Assembly (NCBI GenBank): GCA_001557505.1
Contig: LSAX01000008.1
Coordinates: 1,922,001 to 1,986,000, forward strand
Direction: 5' to 3'
DNA from: Reticulascus tulasneorum
Lineage: Eukaryota > Ascomycota > Sordariomycetes > Glomerellales > Reticulascaceae
DNA: 64,000 nt
Of this stretch, positions 14,873 through 26,462 are shown piece by piece. A model generated the notes under the pieces. That model worked only from the letters and a program-made list of their open reading frames with translations. It searched no databases and was not told the DNA's origin. Positions within the stretch are counted from its first letter, which is position 1. The number at the start of each line of letters is the position of its first letter. The position numbers and the translations under genes were made by a program.

Positions 14873-17751
14873 TTACAACGCCTTCACAGACTGGAAGAAC
14901 GGGTTCGCCAAGAGCTTCTCGTCTGCCATGACCAACTCCTTCATCTTCGAAATCATCTCCTCCTTCGTCATCTCCCCACCTCTGACCTGGTCCTTCCATT
15001 TGACAAGTACATCCTTTAGTAGGGCACTCCCCTCCTCGACATCTTCCTTGCTGTATTTCATGCCCAAATCCTCATGCTTGGAAGTGAAATCCTCCAGCTC
15101 GTCGGCCTTGCGTTTCGCCATGCGGACAACCTTGTCAGGGAATCGAACGAGCTCGGCAACGTGGATGCCGAAACTCTGGTCACAGATACCGTCGTCAACT
15201 TTATAGAGCAGTGTGACTTCACGTTTGCTGTTCTCGGCGTCGCTGCCAGTTCCGCTTATATGTGCCGTGACGTGCAGATTCTTCACATGAGGATACTCGT
15301 CCGCCAGAGCTGTCAGCTCGTGGAAATGCGTGGCGAACATGGCGAAGCAGCCGATTTCCTTGATGATATGCTCGGAGATGGCCCAGGCCAGGCCAAAGCC
15401 GTCGTATGTGGAGGTGCCTCTGCCCAGCTCGTCGATAATGATGAGGGACTCTGCTGTGGCCGACTTCAGAATGTTGGCCGTTTCCAGCATCTCTGCCATG
15501 AAAGTCGAAACGCCCTTGAGCTGCGAGTCGCTTGCTCCGACACGAGCCAGGATGGAGTCAAAAATGGTTAGTTCTGCTTCAGAGCATGGCACGAAGCATC
15601 CTATTTGTGCCATGAGAGCAACGACTCCGATCTGGCGGATGTAGGTCGACTTTCCACCCATGTTCGGCCCGGTGATGATCAGAAACGAGGACTTGTCTCG
15701 AGTAAGCTCCACGTCGTTGGTGATGAATTGCACATCATCTTGCATCTCCATGCAAGGATGTCTTGCTTCTCTCAGGACTGTCTGTCCCTCTCCTCGACTG
15801 TGAATCTTGGGTCGGACGTACGCCACCGGCGCATGGACTGCGCAGTGGGCAAAGGATACGATTACATCCAGATGCGCTATGACGCCACCAAGCTTCTCAA
15901 GGACGGGAGAGTAGGACGCTGCTACGCCAACGACCTCGTTGACCAAGCTGCTTTGAGTTCTGTTATAGTTCTGGGACAGCTGGTCAAACTCTCGGCGCAG
16001 GGCCTGGAGGGCTTTGGTCGTGAAGTAGACACCATTCTTTTGCGTCGAGCATTCCTGGTACTTGGACTTGTTGCGGATGCAGCCGGCTTCCTGCCGGGTA
16101 AGTCTCATGCACCATCCGTGGACTTTGTGGTTCTCCAGGAAGATTTTCTTTTCCTTCTCCTGCCCGAGGTCTGACGCCGCATCGGCAAACTCCCGGTTTA
16201 TATCCCTATCCAACTTATCGAGCTTCTTGCGGATGATTCTCAAGCTGTCGTCAAACTCCGGCTTGATGATGTATTCATGCCTGTCAAGGGCATCAAGGTC
16301 AACCGTTGTCTCGACCATCTCTTGAAGCTTTCCGAGACTATCAGAAAATTCACGCAGCTTGGTCGTATACGCCTCATCCAAGGGGTCACGGTACGCCTCG
16401 TCCATCACGCCTTCGAGAGTACCCAGAAATCCAGGCAGGCGGATAATGACTTGGTATGCACGAACGACATCCTCTAGATTTGCCTTGTTTCTCTGGAATC
16501 GTTTAGCCAGTCGATACAGGTCCGGTACTGATCGAAGGTGCTCCTCTTGCATCGTCTGGCGTAACTCCGTGTCGTTGGCGAATGCCTCAACTAGCTGCTG
16601 ACGCTTCTCAATCTCTTCTTTGCTCATGAGAGGCTGTTTCAGCCATTGTGATAGCAGCCGGCTCCCTAGTGGAGTCTTGCAGTGGTTAAGCAGCCCGTAT
16701 AGACTCATGGTCTTGGAACCATCTCGAGCTCCTGGCATCAAGTTGAGCGCTTTCAATGCAGCAGCGTCCAGCTTCATGAACTGAGATAGATCATGTTGGT
16801 AAAGCTGGTACTGGCCAAAGTTGGACGAGTCGTGCAGAACGCCTAGGTATTTGATAAGGGCTGCAGCCGAGCCCATGGCAAGCTTGAGGTCCGATTGAGG
16901 CAGCAAGCCTGCCGCCCTCTCGTCTTTCAGCAGTCTTGCCAAGTCCTGCTCTATGTCCTTGGTGCCGAATTCGCCAGCAGACCGCTCCGAGATAGCAACA
17001 CCGCAGTTGTCAATAATCTGCTTCAGCTTCGCGAGATCCACATCCTTGTCCTTCTCAGACTTGTCAATCTGGATGAGGCATTCCCTGACACCGAGCTGGA
17101 TGAGCAGGGCCTCGAAGTTGGAGTATAGGTCGTTGTCGAGGAATTCGCTGACGCCGAGCTCTCGCACGCTTGCATCCGCAAAGCAAACCCCAACACTCCT
17201 TGCTTCCGTGGATTTGGTCGATATCTTGACAGCCAGAATCATAGGCGCGGCCTCAAATTGACCACTAAGCTCATCCTCCACATCTTGCAAGTTGCCAGGA
17301 GATGCTTGTTTCACGACCTTCCAGTTCATTCGGCCACCAGAACTCTGCCATATCTCGATTCGCTTTCCGAGCTTGAACAAAGCCTCTCTAAGAAATTGTC
17401 GAAACACCGTGATGGACATGGTAACGGAAGGCAAGCCGGTGCTATCACTTTTCCCGAGTTGCCTGACAACCGACGTGGTTTTGTACACCTGGAAAATCAA
17501 TCAGGACTGGGGTTTAAGAAAGGAGAGGAAGACAAAACGTACTGATCTCGCAATGAAGTTGGCATCTTCTCCGTGAGCTGTATACCAGTCTCCTCGATCA
17601 AAGATCCGCACCGTATCCTCGTGGACGATCGGGAGGGACTTGAAGAACCTGATGAAGCCATGTTCATCGTCAACCTAGCGGCTCCAGTTAGCAGTCGTCC
17701 AGACAGATAATTCAACGACAAAACAACCTTGAGCTCAGGTCTAGAAGACAT
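14873..17751 (-). CDS. MSH2: DNA mismatch repair protein MSH2
   Basis: The shared subunit of MutS-alpha and MutS-beta that recognises replication mismatches in the nucleus. Exons 17751-17728, 17674-17543 and 17488-14873 join to 923 residues; yeast Msh2 is about 964. The N-terminus MSSRPELKV resembles other Msh2 proteins. Domains in order: mismatch-binding-like domain I, connector, lever/clamp, and the C-terminal ATPase. The Walker A is [10 protein letters not shown] with Lys665; Walker B and signature are [12 protein letters not shown]; an ATHFHEL switch follows. The first coding exon is only 24 bp and its donor is GTTGTT, an unusual GT site forced by the frame. An ACGCGT element lies 156 bp upstream of the ATG. 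EXO1, a functional partner, lies about 45 kb away in the same window. Confidence 0.97.
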
Positions 17752-18495
17752 CGTGACAGTTTTAAATCAGTCCCAGCAAGAGAAGAAGATGGAGAACAAT
17801 TCGCATTGCCAAGTGAAAACGAGTAAATTTCTGCGAAACGATAAGAAAGGTTTGGTATGTAGAACTCTGGCTGGTGCGCGTCTCCAATTGCCAATTAAGC
17901 AGGGAGACGCGTCGTGACAGCGCTAGCCCCCGAAAAGAAGCACAGGGGCCTGACCGCCTGGATATTGCCACAAGGCTTCGCAGCGGGGCCCGGGGAGCCC
18001 TGGGGAAATGTCCGGGCAGATTCGACCCCACCTGGTTAATCTGTACTACGTAGTACAGGACCTAACTACTAAGGTAGATGGGGTGTTGGTAATTGTCTTT
18101 CACGCTCACCCATTCGTTCCTTAAGCCCGTTTAGGAATATTTCTGCAAGTGGGGTAGAGGTGCGCAGACAGTGTATATCGGTATGTCTCGCACCGTGGTC
18201 ACTGCTCGCGTCGTACAGAACCAAAAAAAAAGAATGAGGGTCGGCCCGGGCATCGGCACATGTGGCTTGTTCTCCTGCCATATTCAGAACGGTAAGTCGC
18301 GCACTTCTTCGCCATGTTCCAGACAAGTAATACGCCGGTTTGAACGAACCGGCGGATGTGAGATGAGTGGGTTTTCGCGTCCGACTCCCCAGATGCACGA
18401 CTTTTGCTAGCTAGTGCTTGTCGTGGCACGGAGAACGTCTCTGGCTAAGCTATCTTCCTACAGAGGTAGACTGAAAATAGAAATTGAGTTACGCA
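17752..18495. other. Intergenic region upstream of MSH2
   Basis: About 740 bp between the MSH2 start and the 3' end of the F-box-like gene. Apart from the MCB-like element listed separately I see no gene or RNA. Confidence 0.4.
17907..17912. promoter_or_regulatory. MCB-like element (ACGCGT) upstream of MSH2
   Basis: A palindromic ACGCGT begins 156 bp from the MSH2 start codon. In yeasts this MluI cell-cycle box binds MBF (Mbp1-Swi6) and drives G1/S expression of replication and repair genes. Binding here is inference. Confidence 0.5.
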
Positions 18496-20100
18496 TCAGG
18501 TATACAGTCCCTCACGAATTCTATGCTCCATCCGAATCTGCTGTAATGAAACGGGCCGAACCACCGGCTTTGAGAGCTTCAAATAGTGGATTGCATCACC
18601 GTGGGACTTGATAACATCAGCAACGTCCAGCAACTCGTTGACGACATGGCATCCATGGGCACGGTGCTTCAGCGAGACGGCTTCCCAAGCTTGGATCACA
18701 GGAGGTTGCAAGGCGAGGTCCCATGTCCCTCTCCACGTTATCACAGCAGGCCGCCCTCCCCCGCCTTGCTGATATCTGAAGAGCATCGCCAAGCCCTCTT
18801 GCCCGTTCCATATCTCCATTGTTTGAAGATTCGGCATTCTCACGGCCGCTGCTGCTGCCGCCCGGAGCATGTTGTCGATCTCTACCAGGCTCTCATCTGG
18901 CGTAAGCAGCCGTGAAGTCAGCACAAGTGAAGTCAAGTTGGGCCACCTCCAGGAAGGCTCGCGAGCCTCGAAGAAATAGCTAGCGTCCACCACGAACGAC
19001 GCTGAGAGGTGCTCAAGCATGAGACTGACGTTGGCGACCGCCCGGCTGACATCGGAGGTCGGGATTCGCGTAGGGTCACAGTCCGCAAAACTAAGGGGGT
19101 ACTGCTGGTTGAAGTTCTCGAAGAGTACGAGTCTCCGCAGTTGGCTAGAAGCGAGGGATTCAAGAAGCGATCGCAAAGCTATATCGTAAATTTGTCAGCG
19201 GCCAGCGGCCAGCAATAAACATGTGCGTGGCGGAGAACGACGAGACGAGCTGGTGCTGGAGCACTCACCTTGATCCGTCCACCGCTGCTGAGCATCATCC
19301 CATTCTCTCCAAGGCTCGTAGTGGATCTCTTGGAGTCTCGGAAGACGGGCAAACATCTGGGCCAGCGCGAGAGGCTTCCACCGTCGGCGGTTCTGTTGAC
19401 GTAAAAGCACACCTGTCACTGCGGGGACTAACGGCAGTTGCCGCCACCACTGGTATTCCTCTTCATCCTCATCAAACGGTCCTTCGCCCATGATTTCATC
19501 GAAAACTTTGTGGATGGCATCAGAGGTCGGAGCTACAGCTTGACTGCCAGCAATCCAGCCGTGCCGGGGGTCGTCAAACTTGACCAGCTCCGCGCATCGA
19601 CCGCCATCATAGTCGTCGGAAGGAATATCAGGCTCAAAGGTCAGATATTTAAACCAGTGCTCCGAGTCGCTGGGCGAGTGGATGCTGATGTCGAGCAGCA
19701 AGCTGCCGCTGGGTTCCCATGCGCTGAGAGTTGAGAACAGATCCAGGAATGCCGTGGTTATCAGGAGATTGTCCGTTTTCCCGACACCCCACATCTCCGG
19801 ATCCTGAGGGGCACACTCGTCGCAATCATATTCTTGGAGTTCCAGGCAAAGCCACAGGTAACGCACGAGAGCCCGGGTACGATGAACAATTGAACCGAAA
19901 TTGGCGAGGCGTGACGGTGTCAAGTTGATTCGGGCGAAGTTGTACCGCTCCATGATGGTCTGCCATTCTCGCGACACGGTTGCGAAGCCAGCCACGCTAT
20001 AACCGCTCTGCAGTAAGAATTGCATCACCAAAATCCGGATCTCCGTAGGCAAGTAGTTCCAAGATGCCTTATCGGTTGGCATTGGCGACACTAGCGTCAT
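18496..20100 (-). CDS. F-box-like protein of a fungal-specific family
   Basis: Exons 20100-19269 and 19178-18496 join to 504 residues. The N-terminus has an F-box-like pattern, WNYLPTEIRILVMQFLL, followed by a VSREWQ segment; F-box proteins recruit substrates to SCF ubiquitin ligases. The remainder has no catalytic motif; it includes a Cys pair in YDCDEC and a C-terminal QQIRMEHRI block. I associate this pattern with the DUF6546-type fungal family, but only from memory. The 90-bp intron has a GTGAGT donor after a CAAG. The start ATG at 20100 is the first; a second ATG six codons later is equally plausible. Substrate unknown. Confidence 0.7.
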
Positions 20101-20311
20101 TATAATAAAGTATTAAAGGAAAGTGATTCAATAGATGGAGTACGGCGGGCGTCCAGCAGAGCGAGAGTGAGCGAGAGTGATGGGACTAGGGTAGCTTGGG
20201 GGGGTTTTGGGAATTGAGTAGAGAAAGGCACCTCGGTCCATAGAGATTATTATAAATACAGCTAGCTGTACGGGAAGGCAATGCACTTACTGCACCCTCC
20301 AGAATCCGATA

Positions 20312-20340
20312 GTAAGGTAGGTAGGTAGGCAAGGAGGTAG
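20312..20340. repeat. GTAG microsatellite
   Basis: A run of imperfect GTAG/GTAAG units between the F-box-like gene and TRM10. Confidence 0.6.
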
Positions 20341-20620
20341 CCAAAGACGCAAAGCCGAGTCATGTCGACCGGCGGCGACATCTGTTACTGAATTCCATTA
20401 TGCACCTAATACGGACGGGCGCGGCCCACGGATCGCTAGGACAAGGAAGTTGGTGCGCACACTGCAGGTAATTGCCAAGACCGCTGGCCTACCCCCCTAC
20501 CCGGGCTGCATTTTGAATTGGAATTAATACGTCCGTGTGCAACGCCGCAAATACGAAGGAACAGCCAGGTAGCCGTGCCTGCCCAAAACGAGCAGCCCCA
20601 CCCACGCGCACTGTCCTCTG

Positions 20621-20644
20621 AGGTAAGGTAAGGTAAGGCAAGGT
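20621..20644. repeat. AGGTA pentamer microsatellite
   Basis: Four consecutive AGGTA/AGGCA-type pentamers about 105 bp upstream of the TRM10 start codon. Confidence 0.65.
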
Positions 20645-20748
20645 GTGTCGACAACCCCACTATGCTGAGTCCACTCCAGAAATATTTCTGTGCATCAAAA
20701 ACCGGACGCTGAACCTCCCTCGAATTATCAGCTTCTCGCCTGCCCACG

Positions 20749-22056
20749 ATGGAGCTTGCAGAGCCGGAAATCGTCAATGCGGCCTCTCAAGGGTCGAGTT
20801 CGATTGCAATTCCAGAACCAGTGTCTTTGGCCAATGCTACCCCCATAAATGCTGGCGGACAGGCTGGAGGAGAGCTAGGTGCCGGGCTTGGAGGATACGA
20901 GTCGGACGACGAAGTGGAAGATCGGCCAGCCGTTTCGAGCCCAGCTGGAGAAGTGCACACCGGCGCTGCGAACTCTGACGTCAAAATATCTAAGAATCAA
21001 CTGAAAAGATTAAAACGGAAGCAAGAATGGGAAGACCAGCGCGAGGATCGAAAACGCTTCAAGAAAGAGAAGCGGCACATGCGACAGGCTCGGAAGCGCG
21101 AAGAAAGACAAGTCAAGATTGCGGAAGCTGAGGCGGCAGGTATCGACCCCGCAACTGTGTTGCCGAAGCCGCCGGTGAGAACAAAGGGCACCGTGGTGCC
21201 AATCTCGTTGATCGTCGACTGCGATTTCGAGCAGTACATGACCGAGAATGAGCAGATCTCGTTGTCGAGTCAGGTCACACGATGCTATTCGGACAACAAG
21301 AACTCGCCCTACCGAGCGCACATATATATCAGCTCTTTCGGAGGGAAGCTGCAGGAGAGGTGGGAGAAGACGTTGAACAACCAGCACTTGAAATGGAAAG
21401 GGGTACACGTCGTGCATGGCGATTTCGTTGCCGCTGCGAAGGAGGCGGAAGAGCTCATGCAAGGCCAAAGCGGAGGAACCCTGATTGACCTGCTCAAACC
21501 GAGTTCGGATGGCTCGCCTGCCATGTGGAAGGACGAGACGAGGTTGACCGCTGTCGCCGAAACTGAACCGCATCCATCGGAGGACTTGAAATCGATTATT
21601 TACCTCTCCTCCGAATCGCCATACACACTGGGACGGCTCGAGCCCAACACGAGCTACGTGATCGGCGGACTGGTGGACCGCAACCGTGAAAAAGGGCTAT
21701 GTTACAAACGTGCGTTGGAACGGGGCATCCGGACCGCGAAGTTGCCAATTGGGAAATACATGGAGATGCAGAGCCGCCAGGTTCTGACCACAAATCAGGT
21801 TGCGGACATCATGCTCAAATGGCTGGAGTTTGGGGACTGGGGTCGCGCGTTCCTAGCCGTCATGCCGAAGCGCAAAGGCGGGAGACTGAAGGAAGGCTCC
21901 TCTGTGGCCGGCAATCCCGACGCGGATGATAGCAGATTAGATCCGGAGGACGACGAAGACGTAGACGAGGCACAAACCATCACAGAAGTTGTAGGCACAA
22001 CTATTTCTGAGGATGGTGGTGCAACTGCGCCGAAGGATCCGGCGGTTGATACATAG
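20749..22056 (+). CDS. TRM10: tRNA (guanine-9-N1)-methyltransferase TRM10
   Basis: A SAM-dependent SPOUT methyltransferase that makes m1G at position 9 of tRNAs. Single exon, 435 residues, longer than the yeast enzyme (293) because of N- and C-terminal extensions. A lysine/arginine-rich helix (KNQLKRLKRKQEWEDQ onward, about residues 84-125) is typical of the family and binds tRNA. The core holds LIVDCDFEQYM, the YIGGLVDRN-equivalent YVIGGLVDRNREKG, and KLPIGKYMEM, which form the trefoil-knot cofactor site. The C-terminus is acidic (DPEDDEDVDEA). The ATG at 20749 is the only sensible start. Confidence 0.94.
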   Translation: MELAEPEIVNAASQGSSSIAIPEPVSLANATPINAGGQAGGELGAGLGGYESDDEVEDRPAVSSPAGEVHTGAANSDVKISKNQLKRLKRKQEWEDQREDRKRFKKEKRHMRQARKREERQVKIAEAEAAGIDPATVLPKPPVRTKGTVVPISLIVDCDFEQYMTENEQISLSSQVTRCYSDNKNSPYRAHIYISSFGGKLQERWEKTLNNQHLKWKGVHVVHGDFVAAAKEAEELMQGQSGGTLIDLLKPSSDGSPAMWKDETRLTAVAETEPHPSEDLKSIIYLSSESPYTLGRLEPNTSYVIGGLVDRNREKGLCYKRALERGIRTAKLPIGKYMEMQSRQVLTTNQVADIMLKWLEFGDWGRAFLAVMPKRKGGRLKEGSSVAGNPDADDSRLDPEDDEDVDEAQTITEVVGTTISEDGGATAPKDPAVDT

Positions 22057-22150
22057 CTCCGTGTGAAGACAGGGGACCCTTTTTTGTACATAAGCCATTA
22101 ACATGGGGTCCTATTCGTACTATACCCTTCATACAAGTCATTACCAACGT

Positions 22151-23851
22151 TTAAAACTCCATAACGTCGCCCTCGTCCCTTTCCCTCTTAACCTTAACAT
22201 CCCGCTCATCCTTCATCAAGCCGATGACGAACGACCTGAATTGCTCAACGTACGGCTTCAGGCTCGTCTTCTCCCAGTCTTGAACAGGCTTCGACTCGTC
22301 TTCGTCTCCTGCCCAGGCATCAATCTCCGCCAACAAGCTCTGGACGGTTGGGACGGTCAGGGGATCGAAATCCTCCAGCGCCTTTGTGTTTATCGGGACG
22401 CAAACCCGCCCGGTTCCGGGATGGACGACGAAAGGGGATTTCAGCAAATGGTTGAGTTTTTTGCTGACTTCGATATCGAGGCGCGGGTATGTGTACTCCA
22501 GCACGATGTCCTGCTTGGCTTCAAGGAGTGCTTTCGAGTCGAGGTTCTTGCTTACGCCGCTCTTGGCTACGGCATCAATATCTGCCCATTTGGACGTGGA
22601 GGCCCGACCGGGCGCAGCGTTCCATTTCTTCCGCAGTGCTTCGTTGAGGTTCTTGTCTGGAAGAAGCTGGAGCAGCCTGTCTGCTTTTTCCGCTGACGCC
22701 CATGGATCCTGGACTTCTAGAACATCCTCTTGGAAGTGGGATTTTAGAGTCTCGAGACTCCGACTACTCATGTGTTAGCAAATCCTCCAAGTCTCAAGGA
22801 GAATACTCACGCTAGGTGTGGATGCAACGGCCGTCTCATATTAACTTTCTTCCCACTCTGAGCACCACCCTTCACAACCTCGAGATACCCCGCGATCGCC
22901 CTCCTCTTCTGATCCTCCATCGTCCGCGCTTTCTTGTCGCAAACCCACGCGTGGGCACCTCGTCGTCCGGAATATACCCACATAATATGCTTGAACCCAA
23001 AGTCCTCTCTCAGCGCCACGTCCACGACCTTGATCGCCATCGTGATGAACTGCCAGCACTTGAGACAAATGTTCGCCTTGTCGCAACATGTTCGGATGTC
23101 GTCGTAGTCGGTCAAATCGATATCGAAGCAGAGTTCTTTGGAGAGCGGTTTAAAGGCGCTGGAGTTGCGGAGAGTCTTGCGATCGCGTGGATTGGTGTTG
23201 TAGACGGGGCCGATTTCGAATCGAGACGGCATGAGGCGGAGGACGTCCTTGCGCAGTCTAGGAATGTTAGCAGTGGAGCTGAAATGAAAAGAAACGGACA
23301 CATACAAATCATGGGTTGGGAATGATTGGTATCGTAGGTACGCATCGTTTTGTAAAGTGAAGGCAAATTCTCGGTGGCCGAAGTCGTTTGTAGGAGTAGG
23401 GCTGTGGTTGAGCCATTGGAAGAGGTATCGCCAGGGGAAAAGGCGCTGATAAAAGCTGCGCATGACCTCTGGGTCTGAAGCTTTCAGAGCCGATATATCT
23501 CTATTCGCGCCATCAATAGTGTCCCTGGGATGCAACGACTAGCACTTACGTTGGAGAAGGCGGCGCTCCAGGAGAACTGGACCCTGGAGTATCCTGAGCA
23601 CCAGAGCTCGGAAACTCATCATCCGAGTCGACGTCCGCAAACAAGTCGTCCAGATTGACCTCTTTCTTGACTTCAGAAAGCGCCGGCACCTCTACCTCTG
23701 TTTTTACCTCCCCTTCCGCCTCTGCCTCTGCCATGTCGACATCGGGGTCGGTAATCTGGGAATCGGTATTTTGGGTGACATTGTCCGCCATCGTCTCTTC
23801 TGGAAGTGCGTCGGGAGAGGATCTAGCAGCGGGAGATACAGAATGTGGCAT
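22151..23851 (-). CDS. PRI1: DNA primase small (catalytic) subunit
   Basis: Makes RNA primers in the polymerase alpha-primase complex. Exons 23851-23550, 23500-23306, 23257-22811 and 22763-22151 give 518 residues. The first 100 residues are an acidic low-complexity extension. The catalytic acidic motif is DIDLTDYDD with Asp211 and Asp213; the nucleotide-binding loop SGRRGAHAWVCD follows, and RSFYQRLFPWRYL marks the conserved N-terminus. For intron 1 I use the acceptor AATAG at 23501-23502, giving 49 bp; a nearer CAG would leave only 25 bp. The gene is convergent with TRM10 with 94 bp between stops. Two ACGCGT elements lie 141 and 151 bp upstream of the ATG. Confidence 0.93.
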
Positions 23852-24343
23852 CTTCGTACGCGAATAGTTGCTGGCGTTGGTAGGGATGCGAACGGTACCT
23901 CCAGGAAGATGCTCGGGCCTAATTGAGTACGCTGAAGAACTTAAAGGTACACCAAGATGCTGGGTGGCTTGAGTGGGAGTCGCGTCTGGAGACGCGTTTT
24001 CACGCGTAAAGCAGCCCCTCCAGTCCTTATCGGCTTACCTTAGTCATCACACTACCATCTCTCTCTCGGCCATCTGTGTTCTTCGACCTACTAGGTTAAA
24101 TGTCATGGCAAACTAACAGAAACTGCATCAGGATAAAATACGCCTCTGCAGCTATTCAGGAACAAGTGTGACTTCTCTCATCCAGTTCTTATTATGCAAT
24201 GTCTGTTGTTATCGGCGGAAAGTCAGGCCGATATGTGTTACTTGCAGACGGTGAATTTCCAGTCTGCCTAGGTAGATAGTTGATTTCCCGGGGGCAAAGA
24301 AATTCTACAAACGCTCCTAGATCTTTGAAGTGAATCACCCATT
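23852..24343. promoter_or_regulatory. Divergent promoter region primase / amidase
   Basis: About 490 bp between divergent starts. Besides the paired ACGCGT elements near 24.0 kb and a CCTAGGTA octamer at 24267-24274, nothing recognisable is present. Confidence 0.45.
23992..24007. promoter_or_regulatory. Paired MCB-like elements upstream of the primase gene
   Basis: ACGCGT occurs twice, at 23992-23997 and 24002-24007, with starts ten bases (one helical turn) apart. Their near edges are 141 and 151 bp from the primase ATG. Paired MCBs are typical of MBF-controlled replication genes; binding here is inference. Confidence 0.6.
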
Positions 24344-26056
24344 ATGTCCCTCTCCTTGGTCTCTGAGCCTCCTCAAGCTGGAGAGTCTTCCGAACAGCAT
24401 GCAGAACAGAGTAGAACCCCATCAAATCAAGAACATGTTCCAGCTCAACTTCGCTTGCACAAACTTCACGGCTGGGACTTATTTGAAGTCACCGTCTCAG
24501 AACTGCAGAAGCACTTCTCGCAAGGCCATTTCTCTGCAGCAGAGTACACTGCTTTCTGCCTGGACCACATACGGATTCTCAATCCATATTTGGAAGCAGT
24601 CATCGAAACCAACCCAGATGCGCTGATCATCGCAGAAGCCCTTGACAAGGAGCGAGCATCTGGGTGTGTCCGAGGGCCGCTACATGGAATACCAGTGCTG
24701 GTAAAGGATAACATAGCAACCAAAGACTCGATGCAAACAACAGCAGGGTCCTGGGCATTACTTGGCAGTATCGTCCCCAAAGACGCCTTTGTCGTGACAA
24801 AGCTCCGCGATGCGGGGGCGATCATACTCGGCCACTCGAATATGAGTGAATGGTCTTCGATGAGGTCCAAATCTTACTCAGAAGGATACAGTCCTCGGGG
24901 CGGACAGTGCAGGAATCCATTCAATTTGCGCAAGGAACCGTCTGGGTCGAGCTCCGGGTCTGCTGTGGCTGTCTCCTCCAACATGGTTCCTCTGGCCATC
25001 GGAACAGAGACGGACTCTTCCATTATTGGGCCTGCAATTATTAATGGCGTCGTAGGCATCAAGCCAACCGTAGGTCTCACCTCCCGCGCCGGTGTCATTC
25101 CCATTAGCGAAAACATGGACACAGTAGGACCTTTCGGGCGGACCGTCGCTGACGCCGTCGCATGTCTGGATGCAATTGCTGCACAAGACGAGGCAGATCC
25201 GTTCACGACGTTTCCGCAGCGAGTGCAAGGCGGATCCTATCTCAGCCACATGTCATCACTGAAAGCTTTAAATGGGGCACGTTTTGGTCTCCCGATGAGA
25301 CGGTGCTGGGAAACTTGCCAACCGATATGTAAAGCTGTGATCTCGACAGTTTTCGACGCAATCAGGGACGCAGGCGCTGAGATTATCGAAGTCGATTTCC
25401 CCAGCATCGAGGAACGAATCGATTCCCAAGGAGGAAAAGACTGGGAGCACGGCGCGCCAGCGAAGTCTGAAGGGACAGTCGCCAAAATCGACGCGTACCA
25501 CGGGATTAATGCCTATCTCGCCAGTCTTGTCGAATCGCCAGTCCGTTCACTTGAGGAAATCGTCGAATTCAACAAACACAACACCGGCACTGAGGGTGGA
25601 GTGCCAAATACTCATCCTGCCTTCCCGGACGGCCAGCCATACCTCCTGGAGGTAGTACAGTTGAGAGGCGTCAAAGACGAGACCTACTCTGCAGCTCTTC
25701 AACACACCCAAAGGCAAACTAGGGAGAACGGCATCGACGCCGCGCTAACACATACCGATTCCACTACTGGAGAAACGGTCCAACTTGATGCTCTCCTATT
25801 CTGCGACCGAATTGGGATCGGACAACAGTATGCTGCGCAGGCGGGATATCCTATCATCTGCATCCCCATCGGACTGGATTATAACGGCATGCCTGTGAGT
25901 TTATCCCTTCAGCAGACCGCGTGGAAGGAAGCAGAACTTATCAAGTGGGCGAGTGCCATCGAAGATTTGTGGAATCGGGAGGTTGGCTGGAGAGCAACTC
26001 CTAGTTACCAAAACTATCTGGCAAAGAATATACCGGTTGAAGATGTGGATTCTTGA
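24344..26056 (+). CDS. Amidase signature family hydrolase
   Basis: Hydrolyses a carboxamide; the substrate cannot be told. Single exon, 570 residues, no signal peptide. The Ser-cisSer-Lys triad is visible: Lys121 in LVKDNIATKD, the Gly/Ser-rich GSSSGS loop at 201-206 holding the cis-serine, and nucleophile Ser226 in GTETDSSIIGP. The last motif normally reads DGS; here the Gly is Ser, next to an intact nucleophile. Family members in fungi include acetamidase-like and glutamyl-tRNA amidotransferase-like enzymes. This one most resembles secondary-metabolism or nitrogen-scavenging amidases with GxxGxKPTxGLTSR. The ATG at 24344 is used; about 45 residues precede the conserved region. Confidence 0.9.
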   Translation: MSLSLVSEPPQAGESSEQHAEQSRTPSNQEHVPAQLRLHKLHGWDLFEVTVSELQKHFSQGHFSAAEYTAFCLDHIRILNPYLEAVIETNPDALIIAEALDKERASGCVRGPLHGIPVLVKDNIATKDSMQTTAGSWALLGSIVPKDAFVVTKLRDAGAIILGHSNMSEWSSMRSKSYSEGYSPRGGQCRNPFNLRKEPSGSSSGSAVAVSSNMVPLAIGTETDSSIIGPAIINGVVGIKPTVGLTSRAGVIPISENMDTVGPFGRTVADAVACLDAIAAQDEADPFTTFPQRVQGGSYLSHMSSLKALNGARFGLPMRRCWETCQPICKAVISTVFDAIRDAGAEIIEVDFPSIEERIDSQGGKDWEHGAPAKSEGTVAKIDAYHGINAYLASLVESPVRSLEEIVEFNKHNTGTEGGVPNTHPAFPDGQPYLLEVVQLRGVKDETYSAALQHTQRQTRENGIDAALTHTDSTTGETVQLDALLFCDRIGIGQQYAAQAGYPIICIPIGLDYNGMPVSLSLQQTAWKEAELIKWASAIEDLWNREVGWRATPSYQNYLAKNIPVEDVDS

Positions 26057-26462
26057 GAGACCTATATGAGATTAAGGACATATATTTCGCTATTGAGGGG
26101 TGGATTCATGTACTAAGACGGCATGGACGGGATGGGGATCTAATTATTGGTGGTGGACTGGAATTATATCGGGTCCTTGATGTCAAACTCGACATATTTC
26201 GCGTATATCAAGAGTAGCTATCTAGCTAGAAAGTACAAGCTCGGCCATTCGTAAGCACAGGCATTATCAAACAGGGAATTGGGTCAATCTCCATCATCAG
26301 TCATATCTCGTCACTTTTTTATTCGGCGATGTTAGCCAGGACATCACGATCCTTCGTAAAACGATAATATGAGCTCTCCATTGTCATCCTCCGATGATTG
26401 CCGATGCATCAGCCTCTGCGGTCAAAGCTTGGGACCTCGTGGCGTTTTGATGCTGAAGGAAA
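26057..26462. other. Convergent intergenic region amidase / BTB gene
   Basis: About 400 bp, A/T-richer than the flanking genes, presumably with both terminators. Nothing else seen. Confidence 0.45.

Larger units (their letters stand above)
20101..20748. promoter_or_regulatory. Divergent promoter region F-box-like / TRM10
   Basis: About 650 bp between divergent start codons. It contains two short GGTA-type microsatellites, listed separately, and no credible ORF. Confidence 0.4.

Noticed and set aside
15605..16174. 189-codon plus-strand ORF opposite MSH2
   Set aside because: Antisense shadow of a strongly coding exon; no similarity and poor codon use.
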